Source: Henricia sp. BOLD:AAB3569 (Eukaryota; Echinodermata; Asteroidea; Spinulosida; Echinasteridae). From it: DNA of 64,000 nucleotides. The stretch is from the NCBI GenBank assembly GCA_037783545.1, contig JBBELK010000003.1, forward strand, positions 1,178,001 through 1,242,000, written 5' to 3'. The stretch's first letter is position 1; the number at the start of each line of letters is the position of its first letter. The position numbers and the translations under genes are program-made. Below are positions 1 to 10,599 of this stretch, piece by piece. Below the pieces are notes generated by a model. It ran no database searches, was not told where the DNA came from, and saw nothing but the letters and a program-made list of their open reading frames with translations.

Positions 1-140
1 AAGAATAGGCCCATTGCACCGGCAGCCATGACAGGAGTTGTCCCCGATTGTCATGCGCGAGTAGGCACCTTGTGGATCTGTTGTCACAAGATCATTTAAA
101 TAAGAAAACCTGCCCCCTGTCAGGGCCGCATGTGCAAAGA
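1..140. repeat. Foldback element (CACCGGCAGCCATGACAG ends)
   Basis: The left arm near 15-37 is matched in reverse by 108-135. The same arms bound a second copy at 27308-27466, and a left half appears at about 35697-35745. Confidence 0.6.
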
Positions 141-620
141 GTCTATACCAGCCAAGAAGCAAGCCTTTGCCAAAGACTTGCGAGGACCACATCATCAACT
201 GGGAAGCCGCACAACTGATAGTTCCCATCGACAGATGGCACCCAAGACGCACCAGGGAAGCCATCGAAATACACAAGCACAACACAGTACCCCAAGACAT
301 TGGCTTCAACATCAGCAATATCTGGCACTCCCTATTAACCAACCAGACTAATGGGTCACCTATACCCTTGGTCCTAGTTCTCTCCACGACAGCCAGTGAG
401 CACACCACACACAGCCAACCACATGATTAGGATCCTAGCATACCCACGCCTCCACAACCCAAGCCATGCCGCTTCAGTGCACACACTGCTCAGTGCCCTC
501 AACCAGTACTTATAGCCCTGTATCATCACGAGTCCGGCATTACTCCTGAAGACGAACAGAGCACACTGTTCGAAACGTTGAGTTCACTCTCACCGGTTCT
601 TTTCAGAACCACACATGTAC
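140..620 (+). mobile_element. Penelope-like retroelement 3' remnant
   Basis: Translation at 167-350 gives DRWHPRRTREAIEIHKH, then IGFNISNIWHSLL, matching the conserved region after the GIY-YIG endonuclease of Penelope-like elements. Downstream, 546-585 has a hammerhead-ribozyme-like core (CTGAAGA, a perfect hairpin 553-572, then GAAAC). This is a decayed fragment without the RT. Confidence 0.5.
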
Positions 621-663
621 GAAAAAATTTCACACAAAATGTATTGACGCATTTGTTTTGCAG

Positions 664-3600
664 GTCGTAAACTTTGGGTGATGGCGATTGCTGGAACCGC
701 GCCGGACAAGAATCTCCCGCTACTAAGACCCAATGTCAAATACGTTGGCAACATGCACGGAAACGAGGTATAAACTCAGTACAAAATATGTCATATTTTT
801 CTCATTACCATTCTAAAATTTCAGGCTTTAGATCCGTATATTTCCAAGGATATCGTCAAAAAACCACCAATGTTTAGTAAACTAATTTACCCGGTTTCAT
901 AAAGCAGTTTTTGCTTCCACGTCCAAACTAAAGATTGCAAGTTTCCTGGGGTTTTTCCGCAAGTATTTTGGGGAGGTATTTTACATGATTATTTAGAACA
1001 AAATCAATTTCCTGGAAAAATAAGTTTCTTACATGAAAAATAGTCTTTATTGCATCAAAATTAGTCAAGCGAATCAAAAGTTATGTCATTTTTGGTACAG
1101 CAAAGGCGGCCCTCAACTAGGAGTGACTGTCTTTAATGACTAATCATAAACTGGGTTGCCAGGTCATGAACTAGGGTGTGACTTTGCAATCTGCACCGAA
1201 AATAACATGACTTGATTCGCTCAACCAACTTTGAAGCAATCGAGATTATTTTTCATGTAAGAAGATTCCTATCAAGATCTGGGGAAAAACAAGGTTGCCT
1301 GGGTCCAGAGGGAAAACCTGAGGGAGCATACCAACTGTATACCTTATAGCTCAGCGTCTGCTTGGTGAGTCATAGGTCTAGGAGACTCGAATCCCGATTT
1401 GGCCCTTACGATTTTTTTTCTTATCCCAAGTTTGGTTTTATTTTTAGTGGTGATTAGGCACCATACCAGATGTTGCGTTCGTTGGTTTGATCTTAACATT
1501 TTTGAGCATTCCTTTAGTTTAAGGAGATGTTTAGAGAAGAAGTTCTTCAAATTATGTTTTCACAGGTTGTAGGCCGGGAGCTTTTGCTTCACTTTATTGA
1601 GTACCTCTTGGTGAGCTACGACACCGACGATCGAGTAAAGAAACTTTTGGACACGACCAGGGTGCACATTCTGCCCTCCATGAACCCGGATGGTTTTGAG
1701 AAGGCGTTTTCGCAAGGAAGCAATTGTACCTACTCACCAGAAGGAAGGTGGGTATAGGCTTTCGTGTTGTAACCGTGTAGTTAAAGATAGTAGGCATGAT
1801 TGGTAAACTGTTACAAATAGTTTAGTTCCCCTGTGTGATTGAATTATGCATGATTAAAACCAACCTGAGCAAAAACCAGCTCCGTACTTCGTCTACCTTT
1901 TGAGAAAACAGTCAAAAAAGAATTTGCAGTCATTTCGCCCCAAAACCACTTCGTGCACAGGAGGTGGTTCAGGGTGAAGTGGTAGCATTTTGGCGATGTA
2001 GTGTTTGGACGAAGTGATTTGGGGCGAAATGGCACTCGGGCGAAGTGGTTTAGAGGCGAAATGGCACTTGGGCAAAATGGTTTTCGTGAGACGAAAAATA
2101 ACTGTTTAACTCATTTCTCAAAGACTATAGCACTTCAGACAAAACCATTTAAGGGGAAGTTTTCTGCGGTCATAATGTTTATATTGTGTATTTACCATGG
2201 CCCGTTTGTAGTCGAGTCCATCACAAGCCCCCACAAGTCCACCACAAGTCCTCACAAGCCTTCACAAGTCCACCACAAATCCCTGGGTCTTAATTCAAGT
2301 CACAAATTAAAGGAGTGTGACCAGATCACTTTTTTTTACCCATAACTCCCCGGGACTTACCTTATGGGTCATGACATTTTTATATCATAACATCCGTTAT
2401 ATTTTTCTGATTACGAAACTGAAACTCCCGCGCTTCTAGGCCGCATATTTCCGAGGATATCGTCGAAAATCCACCGATTATATGTAAACTAATTTTCCAG
2501 TATCAACGTTTATCCGCTGAAAGCATACTCGATAGTTTTGTTCAATTTTTTACTGGAAATTGCGAATGTTTTCGGGTTTTTGGGACATGGGAGGTGTGTA
2601 TGGGAGTTACTTGATAATATTGGTAAGTTACATCGAAAACTATTTTCCAGAAACTCTGGTCACGCTCCTTTAAGCTATTCAAATGAACTCCAACAAAGGC
2701 ATTCTTTTGTGCGTGTTCATCCTTTGCTTCTTGTTACTGGACTTGTGCGGGACTTGTGATTTTATCGGCTCTGGACTTGTGATAGACTTGTGATAGACTT
2801 GTGATAATTACCATTTATTCAAAGCAAAAACGATGCATGGATTTTTAAGGTTTTCTGAAGAATTACTGCATTAATATTTATCTTTAGGTTTGCAATGCTG
2901 TTTTTAAAAGTTTGAAATAAAAAAAAATTAAAATTTGTCCTGTCTAAATGTTAATTTTCTTACAGGGAAAATGGTAACGGTTTCGATCTGAACCGAAATT
3001 TTCCGGACTTTTTTGATCAGAGGTCCGTACTAGTTCAGCAGCCAGAGACCATGGCAATTATAAAGTGGATTCAAGACAACAAGTTTGTTCTGTCCGCCAA
3101 TCTGCATGGTGGCGCTCTTTTGGCTAATTACCCTTTCGACAATCTTGACCCAGGTAATAGACCGATCCAGTAAGCTCCGCCCATTTAGCAACATGCCACA
3201 CGTGCAATGCACGTGTGCAGCCTCGCCTGCTGCTCGGACCATTATCACTTATCGAGGCCCCTAGCCGGTTTTAAACGTATGTTTAAGATTGGCCAAATCC
3301 ACTTTTATTCCCTAAATACATCATTTGCAATTATCCAAAATTTTACTTGACGAGTTGACAAGAAAAACCCAACGAAAAGAGTTGATAGCAATGGTAACAA
3401 ACACCACATTATTTTTCCCGTGTAAAATGGTACCTTTGTGGGAGAAATTGCCAACTGAAGGTGCTTTTTAAAAAGTCATTTGCAGACAACATTTTACCAT
3501 TTATTCAACACAAAAAAACCTGCATGGATTTTTCAGGTTTTCTGAAGTATTACTGCATCTAAAACTCCTCAAAAAAAGTTCGGAAAGTCAAGTTTGACTG

Positions 3601-6600
3601 ACGATTTCTCTCTTGTTGCAAAATAGTTTTCCTTGAATTTTATATCATTGGAAAGCCCTGTTATTTCTCTTTACGGTGATGTGTCATTTGTTATTACTGG
3701 GGGATGTGCAGCACATACTATCAAATATACATACTATCTTTAAAGGCAGAACATATGATTGGTAAACCGTTACAAATGGTTTTAATCTCCGTGTGATTGA
3801 AGATATGCATGATTAAAACCAACCTGTGCAAAAACCAGCTCGGTACTTTGTCTAACTTTCGAGAAAACAGTCGAAAAAGGCTTTATGGTCACTTCGCCCT
3901 GAAGCACAGCCTGTGCAAGAAGTATTTTGGGGCAAAGTGGCATTCGGACGAAGTGGTGTAAGGACGAAGTTGTTTGGGGGCAAGGTGGCTTTTGGGGCGA
4001 AGTGGTTCAGGGCCAAGTGGTGCAGGGCGAAATAAATTTACGTCTCGTGAGACGAAAAAGAATTGTTTTACTCATTTCTCCAAAACTATAGCACTTTAGG
4101 CAAAACCATTTTAGGGGATGTTTACTACCGTCATCATGTTTATATTGTGTAAGTTATGTGTAAATCTGTGAACATTTCTGATTTTCGAGATTACCAATGA
4201 TGTGTTCTAACTTTAAAGAAGCACAATTCAAAATCGAGAATACACCATTTTTATTTCAATTTATCATTTTGTCCGCTAGGAGACACCCGACTGTTGAATA
4301 ACTCTTCACCATACAGTAAAAGCCCGGATGATGATCTTTTCCGAGAGATATCGCTGGCTTATGCCAGAAATCATCCCAGAATGCTACAGAAAAAGGAAAA
4401 TAAATGCGACGGAGAGGATGGAATTACCAACGGAGCAGACTGGTACCCTGTCAGAGGTGAGTCGACATTAGATTGGTTCCCGATCCCTATAGATTGGTTC
4501 GCTTATTGCGAGAATATAGGGATCGGTAAAGGGCAGCCATGACGGGCAGAATTCTGCCCGTCACGTGGTTATTATTATTTTTGTTGTTTTAGTAAGTGCG
4601 CAGATTTTGTATTGACATTTGTAACTTGGCCGTGCGTGTCGAACATATCCAATTATGTAAATAAAGTACATTGCCTAAAGCAAAGGGCTTAGCCAATTTT
4701 TAAATATAAAAAACACAATGCGCACGCGCAAAGACGACCAATAACAGATCAAAATGAAGCGCCCTTTACCTGTCCTTATATTCTCCTGTGTGGAATATGT
4801 GGACGGGAACCAGTCTAAGTCGACATCTTTCACTCTACCTCTGCGATAAACGCATGGCGTTTCTAAAATGCTAGGTATAGGCCTATACAAAGAGAATTAA
4901 ACACAGTCCATCATTTTTTATATTGACAGTAAACGGGTTTATCCGAAACGTTACTGAAGGTGCTTTTTATTCATTCAACCCAAAAACTATGCATATTTTT
5001 TTCGGGTTTTCTAAAGTATTACCATCTACACTCGACCAAAACAGTTCTGTCACCAGTAAGACATTTATAGATGTTTATGATCAAAGGAATAGAGCTTTAG
5101 AGAGATCATGATGGCAAGCTTCACTGAACAGGAATGCAACAAAGGAGTGTGGTGTCAGAATGAAAAACACCAAAGAACAATGCAACTTGTGATTTGGGCA
5201 ATTTGTGTGTAGACAATTAGGAAATTTTTAAGTGAGTTTGGATTTATCAATGTCTTGTCAAAAACATCCAAATCAAAATGGTTAAATTGTCCAATCTGAA
5301 TCGTGCCATTGCATTAGGTATGGTGGAAGCAAAATACTGAACTGTAACTCCCCTTGCTTGAGTGCAATAAAGTTGACATAGTCGGTGTTTTTCATTCTGA
5401 CCCCACACTCCTTTGTTGCATTCCTGTTCCGTGAAGCTTGCCATCATGATCTCTCTTGAGCTCTATTCCTTTGATATGTTCAGCTAAAATTTGATATATT
5501 ATTTTCCTACATTAAATCAAATTTCATAATAAATATCTACAAATGTCTTACTGGTGACAGAACTTTTTTGGTCGAGTGTGTGTGGCTGAAATCAACATTA
5601 TTTATCAACATTATTTTTTAGTTACGTGATGCTGCTTTTCCTGTTTTTAAAAGTTTTCCTATTGTGTAGTCTGTCTTTAAAAGGTGGAACACGTTTCAAT
5701 TTTCAATATGCTAGGTGGTATGCAGGATTTCAACTATATCTATGAAGGTTGTCCTGAAATTACCGTAGAGGTTGCATGTTGTAAATATCCCCCGGAGTCG
5801 ACTCTACTGGGGCATTGGGACGAAAACAGGCTCGCCCTAATGGCGTATTTGGAGCAAGTCCATCGAGGTATGTGATTTATAATTTGACAGGCTCTGCGTG
5901 CAGGTAATGCGTGCACGCCAAATTCGTGCCACGAAATACGCAGCTCCATGCCTTTGCTACACAGAGCTGCGTATTTTGTGGCCCGAATTAGGTGCGCGCG
6001 CATTGCTGACGAGCCTGCGAGTAAAAACGTTGCTGAAAGATGACAACTATTTACACCGGTTTTTAGGTTGACATATGTCCAGAAAATGGATTTTGTTCTA
6101 ATTAACCTGTGACAATCACATGAAAAACCTCACAAAATACTATCCATCGGAAGAAAAAATATAAAATTTGCAATCTCCAATTTGGATGTGGAAGCAAAAA
6201 GGTTAGTGTAATCACTGCACTGCTTTATGGAACGGATAAATTAATTTACAAAAGATCAGTGTTTTTTTCACGATATGCTTGAAAATAATACGAGACGAGA
6301 GTGCAAAATTTCAGAACTTGTAATGAGAAAAATATCAAAACCCATGGGAAAAAAAGGGGGGATCAGAAATGTTCACAGATTTACACATAACTTACACGAT
6401 ATAAACACGATGACGGCAGAAAACTTCCCCTGAAATGGTTTTGTCTGAAGTGCTATAGTTTTTGAGAAATGAGCAAAACAATTAGTTTTCGTCTCGCGAG
6501 ACGTAAATTCATTTCGCCCAAAAACCACCTCGTCCTGGACCACTTCGCCCCAAAACCACTTCGTGCACAGTCCGTGGTTCAGGGCGAAGTGGTTTTGGGG

Positions 6601-9600
6601 CGAAATGACTGCAAACCCTTTTTTGACTGTTTTCTCAAAAGTTAGACGAAGTACGGAGCTGGTTTTTTCTCAGGTTGGTTTTAATCATGCATATTTTCAA
6701 TCAAACAGAGGGATAAAACTATTTGTAACAGTTTACTATCTTTTAGCATTGAAATAACCTTTTGAAAAATGTGGTAATGGGATTTTGAATAGAGTAGAAA
6801 CTTTATAAATCACAAATATATATGTTCTGGTCTTTTAGGCGTCAAAGGCATTGTCACAGATATCAGCATGAATGATACAATAGAGGGTGCCCGTGTGTCC
6901 ATTGTTGGACGGAGCAACCCACCCCTCGCTTTGCAGACAACCAAAGAGGGAGCGTACTGGAAAATTCTTCTTAATGGAACTTATGAAATACAGGTATGTC
7001 TGGAGTTAGAGTACATAATATAGGAATATATTTATCGCTGGGCGAATAGCTCGATTAATGGCGAGTAGTAAACGGTACTTCATATCACCCTGCCGTGTGT
7101 GTTGTGCGCCTCCGTAGTACGCGTAACGCGCTGTACTAAGGCAATTGGTAAAATAAACCTCGCGTTACGCTCACCAGAGGCACACACAACGCGCACGCAC
7201 ACAGGTGTGAATCGACCTCCAATCGCGGACTTCCCTTTGTTCCTCATTTGTTTGGACATAGTCTATTTTTCCTTACTCTCGTTTGTTTTGTACAGGAGTA
7301 AACCGAGGACGTTCGTTTGGCAATCGCGGACGATATTGTTCTCTTTGTTAAACCCAAAACGTCCCCCATTGTTTGGGAGAACCCGCCCACATCGCTGTAA
7401 TATTCCACATGCTGTGCATGCGCCAAAACAACAAACTGGTACGCGCGCAGACGATTTTGTCAATAAAGTGTCGATGTTACTTGTTAGTTTGCGGCGGCGG
7501 TATATGCAGTCTGAGATTATTTTTGCAGCATTTTCACGATTTCAGAGTGTATTTTGCAAACCAACCTTTCCCAGCACATCTGTCTCACTCCCAGGTTAAT
7601 TAGCCTAAGACTGGATACAGACACTAATGACACAAATTCACTGACGAAAAAAAAATAGAGTCGTTCCGAAGAGGACATCAAGCACCTCGATACTCCAAAT
7701 TTCACTGAACTTTTTATACAATTTAAATTCCACAAATTGATATTCTGCACAGAGACCAAGACGGGATATAACAAAACAATTGTTGACTGGTGTAATGAGG
7801 GATATGGGTTTTAACACCCGAGGGAGCTCATAGCACCCTCGGCGTTGCCTCGGGTGCTATGAGCTCCCTCGGGTGTTAAAACTCCGCAACACATCAGTCA
7901 ACAATTGTTTATTGTGCTCATCTTGTACAACTTGTACATTAGGCCAATGAAATTAGATTACTTGTTTCTCGTCAACTATTTATCAAATTTTGGTGAGGGA
8001 TTTTTTTCATTATTTATTATTCATTATTTAATCAAGGAAAAATACAACCTTTACACATACACGAACTGCCATTTAGAAACTGATTATTAAGGCTCTAAAC
8101 TCACCCAGAAATGGTTTGGTGCAGTATCAATTACATTGAGTTATACCGGGTAGCTTGTGTTTGAAGGAACACTTTGAGATGACAAAATCATGGGAAATGA
8201 CAAAGGAGATGTCTAGTTATGAAAGAGCAATATATTTGAATATAAACACAAAAGCTGCAAAACACAGATTGCGACTGCATGCACAACTCAAATGGAAACT
8301 TTTCACTTGGGAGTAGTTTGCATCTGATTTTTCCCCTTTGTTTGCAAAATAATGAAATTTTGGCATAGTGAATTTTTTTGGTGCGGGGTCAAAATCACAT
8401 GCGGACGCTTACGAGAAACTAGTAATCTAATTTCATATTGGCCTACGACAGGTTTTACTCATCCTGAGATATCAGGGAATTTCCACTCTGCAAAGCGACG
8501 TAACAATACCCTGAGGAAACACACGCAGATCTGTGGAGTGAGCCGGCTGTTGTCTTGAGCCAACTCACGCCCAAGTCAATTTGATGTAATTTAATCAATT
8601 CGGTCATGTTATGCCGAAAAGAAACGATTTCTATACTTTCCAGAAATTGTATTGGGTTCCGTTCCTTATGACTGTCCCATTCCTACCAAACTTTCAAACG
8701 ACGATCTTAATTTACTGCGCAGTTTTTCAAATTAATAACAGGGATGCATGCTGACGAATGTAATGGAACGGATTCCCCAGTATGCTTTAAAAAGCAGCCA
8801 ATCCTCGACGCGGACAACGGCCAGCATTACCGAGTACATGTATCACATGCATGCACGGTGTTTACAATCTGCGCGCGTTACATTTGAATGCTTGCAATCA
8901 TGCTGCAATGCACTGCCAAGCGTCCTGATTGGTCCAGCCGAGGCGACAAGATTTCTGTCGCTAGTCCCACCGTGAAATGGGGCCTTTTTCAACAGGGCCA
9001 CTGTACGCAGGAGTGAGGGAGTGCGTTAAAGGGGCACTGTTGCAAGAGGATGTGTTTTACTGTACAAAATTGGTCTTGCCAAAAGAAAGGAAGATATTTA
9101 ACACCCATTTTTCAGAGACCTTGGTAGTTCCGTCTTGCAGAAAATGATATTGGTTAACAAAAATCCCCACTGGTGTTTAGCCCCAACCAATCACCCAACA
9201 TGGCGACCTCATTTTTAAGAGGCCCTAGCCCTTTAAGAGACTCCCCTAGCCCAAATGCCAGAAGTTCTGTTTTTAAGAAAATTGCAGGTGAAAACACATA
9301 AACACAAAATTTGCCAGACCTCCCAAGTAGGGCGTATTTTCAGCACAGTAGGAACTGTATGCTGAAAATACCCCACACCCTTGACCAAAAGCCACATCCG
9401 CCCCTGCAAAAATTGCAAAAACACCTGAAACGGCTCATTGATTAGATTTCATTTACTGATGTTGTTTACTAGGTAACAAAGGATGGATATACAACTCAAT
9501 CGAAGTCCATCACGGTGCGCGATAGCACGTCATCTAATGACGTTGTCGTTTTGGATTTCGCCCTCGTCAGCGTCAGCGAGGCCTCTCTTTCAACTCAGTC

Positions 9601-9652
9601 GTCTTTCTTCGTTGTGTTAATCGTGATTTCTTCAAAACTCCTTCTCTTTTGA
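664..9652 (+). CDS. Carboxypeptidase M-like metallocarboxypeptidase, 3' seven exons (5' end outside window)
   Basis: Exons 664-767, 1566-1747, 2966-3153, 4280-4456, 5715-5867, 6839-6993 and 9473-9652 all have AG/GT borders and join in one frame to about 378 residues plus a stop. The M14 zinc site is complete: HGNE (first His and Glu, end of exon 664-767), the Asn-Arg of DLNRNFPD, and the His of NLHGG. The catalytic Glu lies in [12 protein letters not shown] and the substrate Tyr in [10 protein letters not shown] transthyretin-like domain starts at about VKGIVTD. The last exon ends in a hydrophobic stretch ([15 protein letters not shown]) after a Ser-rich linker, as expected of a GPI-anchor signal. 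Family knowledge: N/E-type carboxypeptidases remove C-terminal Arg or Lys, and carboxypeptidase M is a GPI-anchored ectoenzyme. The window lacks the signal peptide and roughly the first 40-60 residues. CPN, CPE or CPD relatives are possible, but the CCKYP region and the tail favour CPM. Confidence 0.9.
784..1018 (-). repeat. MITE family B, truncated copy
   Basis: Matches, in reverse, the family seen complete at 46163-46525 and 56000-56341. It is truncated at both ends and is followed at once by a family I element. Confidence 0.75.
1019..1316. repeat. Foldback MITE family I
   Basis: CTTACATGAAAAATAGTC near the left end is answered by its reverse complement near 1250. Better copies lie at 15471-15831 and 20625-21127. 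Confidence 0.7.
1318..1490 (+). repeat. tRNA-derived SINE family D
   Basis: Has a tRNA-like head (TTATAGCTCAG A-box, GACTCGAATCC B-box) and a body ending near CAGATGTTGCGTTCGTT. Related copies lie at 11600-11775 and 52425-52580, with inverted ones at 51536-52400. Confidence 0.7.
1782..2195. repeat. MITE family C with internal minisatellite, right end truncated
   Basis: The left end TAAAGATAGTAGGCATGATT matches other C copies. The centre is a degenerate ~11/22-bp tandem built on GGGCGAAGTGG. Other copies: 3740-4222, 6362-6745, 28583-29063, 60753-61247, and a fragment at 53733-53808. Confidence 0.8.
2210..2805. repeat. Inverted CACAAGTCC minisatellite flanking a MITE A copy
   Basis: Tandem CACAAGTCC units (2210-2280) and their reverse complement GACTTGTGAT units (2735-2805) flank the A copy at 2307-2673. 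This suggests an older foldback element split by the A insertion. Confidence 0.6.
2307..2673 (+). repeat. MITE family A, copy 1
   Basis: ~365 bp. It begins TTAAAGGAGTGTGACCAGA and ends with the near-perfect reverse complement TCTGGTCACGCTCCTTTAA. Internal sequence is nearly identical to copies at 11907, 12853, 24272 (reverse) and 44802. Confidence 0.93.
3155..3330 (+). repeat. MITE family F, left fragment
   Basis: AATAGACCGATCCAGTAAGC matches the end of the fuller copies at 55412-55994 and 59539-60126. It starts two bases after the exon 2966-3153 donor. Confidence 0.65.
3345..3740 (+). repeat. Repeat family M
   Basis: Shares GGTACCTTTGTGGGAGAAAT and TTTTCTGAAGTATTACTGCA with copies at 9771-10015 and 54440-54825, and with fragments at 2808-2905, 4921-5690 and 15350-15470. 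Confidence 0.7.
3740..4222. repeat. MITE family C copy
   Basis: Terminal inverted repeats GAACATATGATTGGTAA and TTACCAATGATGTGTTC flank a CGAAGTGG-type minisatellite core. It ends about 58 bases before the next exon. Confidence 0.8.
4460..4826. repeat. Foldback element
   Basis: The left arm TCGACATTAGATTGGTTCCC and the GGTAAAGGGC segment recur as the reverse complement at 4760-4826. It begins within the donor region of exon 4280-4456. Confidence 0.6.
4921..5690 (+). repeat. Family M copy interrupted by a foldback element
   Basis: M sequence (4921-5030) resumes at 5580. Between lies 5033-5575, whose arms (CTCGACCAAAACAGTTCTGT... at left, its complement at right) also include ~80-bp arms around GGAATGCAACAAAGGAGTGT. 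Confidence 0.7.
5888..6022. repeat. Hairpin MITE
   Basis: The arms around ACGAAATACGCAGCTC and GAGCTGCGTATTTTGT fold back, with outer pairing CAGGCTC and GAGCCTG. About 135 bp. Confidence 0.6.
6062..6355 (+). repeat. MITE family B copy, ends eroded
   Basis: CCAGAAAATGGATTTTGTTC through GTAATGAGAAAAATATCAAA follows the B consensus. A family C copy abuts it. Confidence 0.7.
6362..6745. repeat. MITE family C copy
   Basis: Runs from GTTCACAGATTTACACATAA to TTTGTAACAGTTTACTATC. The minisatellite core is short. It ends about 95 bases before exon 6839. Confidence 0.75.
7010..7770. other. Intron stretch with no recognised feature
   Basis: Contains an open frame of 166 codons at 7099-7599 with no domain, no signal peptide and no splice context. 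I see only CG-richer sequence around 7090-7200. Confidence 0.4.
7774..7912. repeat. Near-perfect hairpin element
   Basis: The inner arms from GTTTTAACACCCGAGGGAGC are ~30 bp with almost no mismatch. The outer arms CAATTGTTGACTG and CAGTCAACAATTG pair as well. The loop is about 14 bases. Confidence 0.8.
8460..9053 (+). repeat. Element family E, copy 1
   Basis: ~594 bp. It begins CATCCTGAGATATCAGG and ends GTTGCAAGAGGATGT. It is flanked by GTTTTACT at 8452-8459 and 9054-9061, an 8-bp target duplication. Other copies: 51636-52229 (reverse), 62163-62738, and a decayed one at 35975-36350. Confidence 0.8.
9062..9460. other. Intron stretch with no recognised feature
   Basis: AT-moderate sequence before the last exon of the carboxypeptidase. 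It has no open frame of note and no repeat that I could match elsewhere in the window. Confidence 0.4.
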
Positions 9653-9724
9653 AAAATGAATTTGATAGAACTGTGGACAGATGTCCATGAGCTTTAAAAA
9701 TATATATGTAGCTGGATTAGGGAT

Positions 9725-9760
9725 GTGGGGGGGGGGGGGGGAGGGGGGGGGAGGGGGGGT
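9725..9760 (+). repeat. Poly-G tract
   Basis: Runs of G interrupted only by single A residues, downstream of the carboxypeptidase stop codon. Low complexity. Confidence 0.9.
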
Positions 9761-9770
9761 TGACATTATA

Positions 9771-10015
9771 TGCCACCTTTGTGGGCGAAATTGCCAACTG
9801 AATGTGCTTTGTTTTTTAAATATTGTCTGCAAAATTGTTTTTTACCATTGATTCACCATAGAGCACACAAAACCATGCATTGAGTTTTCTGAAGTATTAC
9901 TGCATCTGCAGTGTGGCTGAAATTTCTACAAGGCAGTTTATAGACATTAGTCTTGAGTTATGTAAAAGTTGCTGTTCCTGTTTTTAAATATGTTACAATC
10001 ATGTAATCAGTCTTT
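9771..10015 (+). repeat. Repeat family M copy
   Basis: ACCTTTGTGGGCGAAATTGCCAACTG and onward match the copy at 54575, ending near ATCATGTAATCAGTC. Confidence 0.65.
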
Positions 10016-10016
10016 A

Positions 10017-10592
10017 AAGGGCCCATGATTAGAGATTTTTATCAATGAATTCTATGCTATAAAACTACTCTACTCGGTTACAGTCAATATAAATCCTATT
10101 TGGAGCTTGTTTTGGGGGTTAAAACAAGGGTTTTTAGCATTTATGCTAATGTTATATGCATATTCATGAGCAATGTTTTGATGTCACAAGAGGCAAACAC
10201 AGGAAAGTCACAATCAACTGTGCACAAAATATTCCACTTTTTTCTCAAATTTGCTGAAACTTTTGTAATCCAGGGCTGTTTGAGTTTGTTTTACGTGTTG
10301 CCTGTTGTAAGCCATGACAAAACTGGGAGTGAAAACTGCAGTAATTTGCCACAATTCCAGCTTGAAGTCTTATGGGTTCATTCTCTACCTTTCCTCTGTG
10401 TCTTCCTAAAGTGATGCACTCCAAACAGCGCCCTCTTTCTGTGATTTACTGCAATGAAATCTTCAAAGTTGAAAAAGGCTACCTTTTATTGATTTTGCAT
10501 CAAAATAAATAGCAATGTGTTGCTAAACAAGTAATCCATCATGTGAAGGAAAGACGAGGCATAAAGTTGTTTAGCATGTCATGGGCCCTGCA
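10017..10592. repeat. Possible MITE with AGGGCCCATGA ends
   Basis: AGGGCCCATGA at the left and TCATGGGCCCT at the right are inverted. The interior is unique in the window and includes a 104-codon open frame that I do not regard as a gene. Confidence 0.45.
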
Positions 10593-10599
10593 ATATTAT

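Noticed and set aside
7099..7599. 166-codon open frame on the + strand
   Set aside because: No domain, no signal peptide and compositional bias like the surrounding intron. It lies inside the carboxypeptidase gene between two good exons.
8748..8975. Open frame [14 protein letters not shown]..., repeated at 51513-51941 and 62371-62718
   Set aside because: It is part of element family E. The three copies carry frame-breaking differences and no similarity to a known transposase.
10100..10414. 104-codon open frame
   Set aside because: Lies in a probable MITE bounded by AGGGCCCATGA ends. No recognisable protein features or splice partners.
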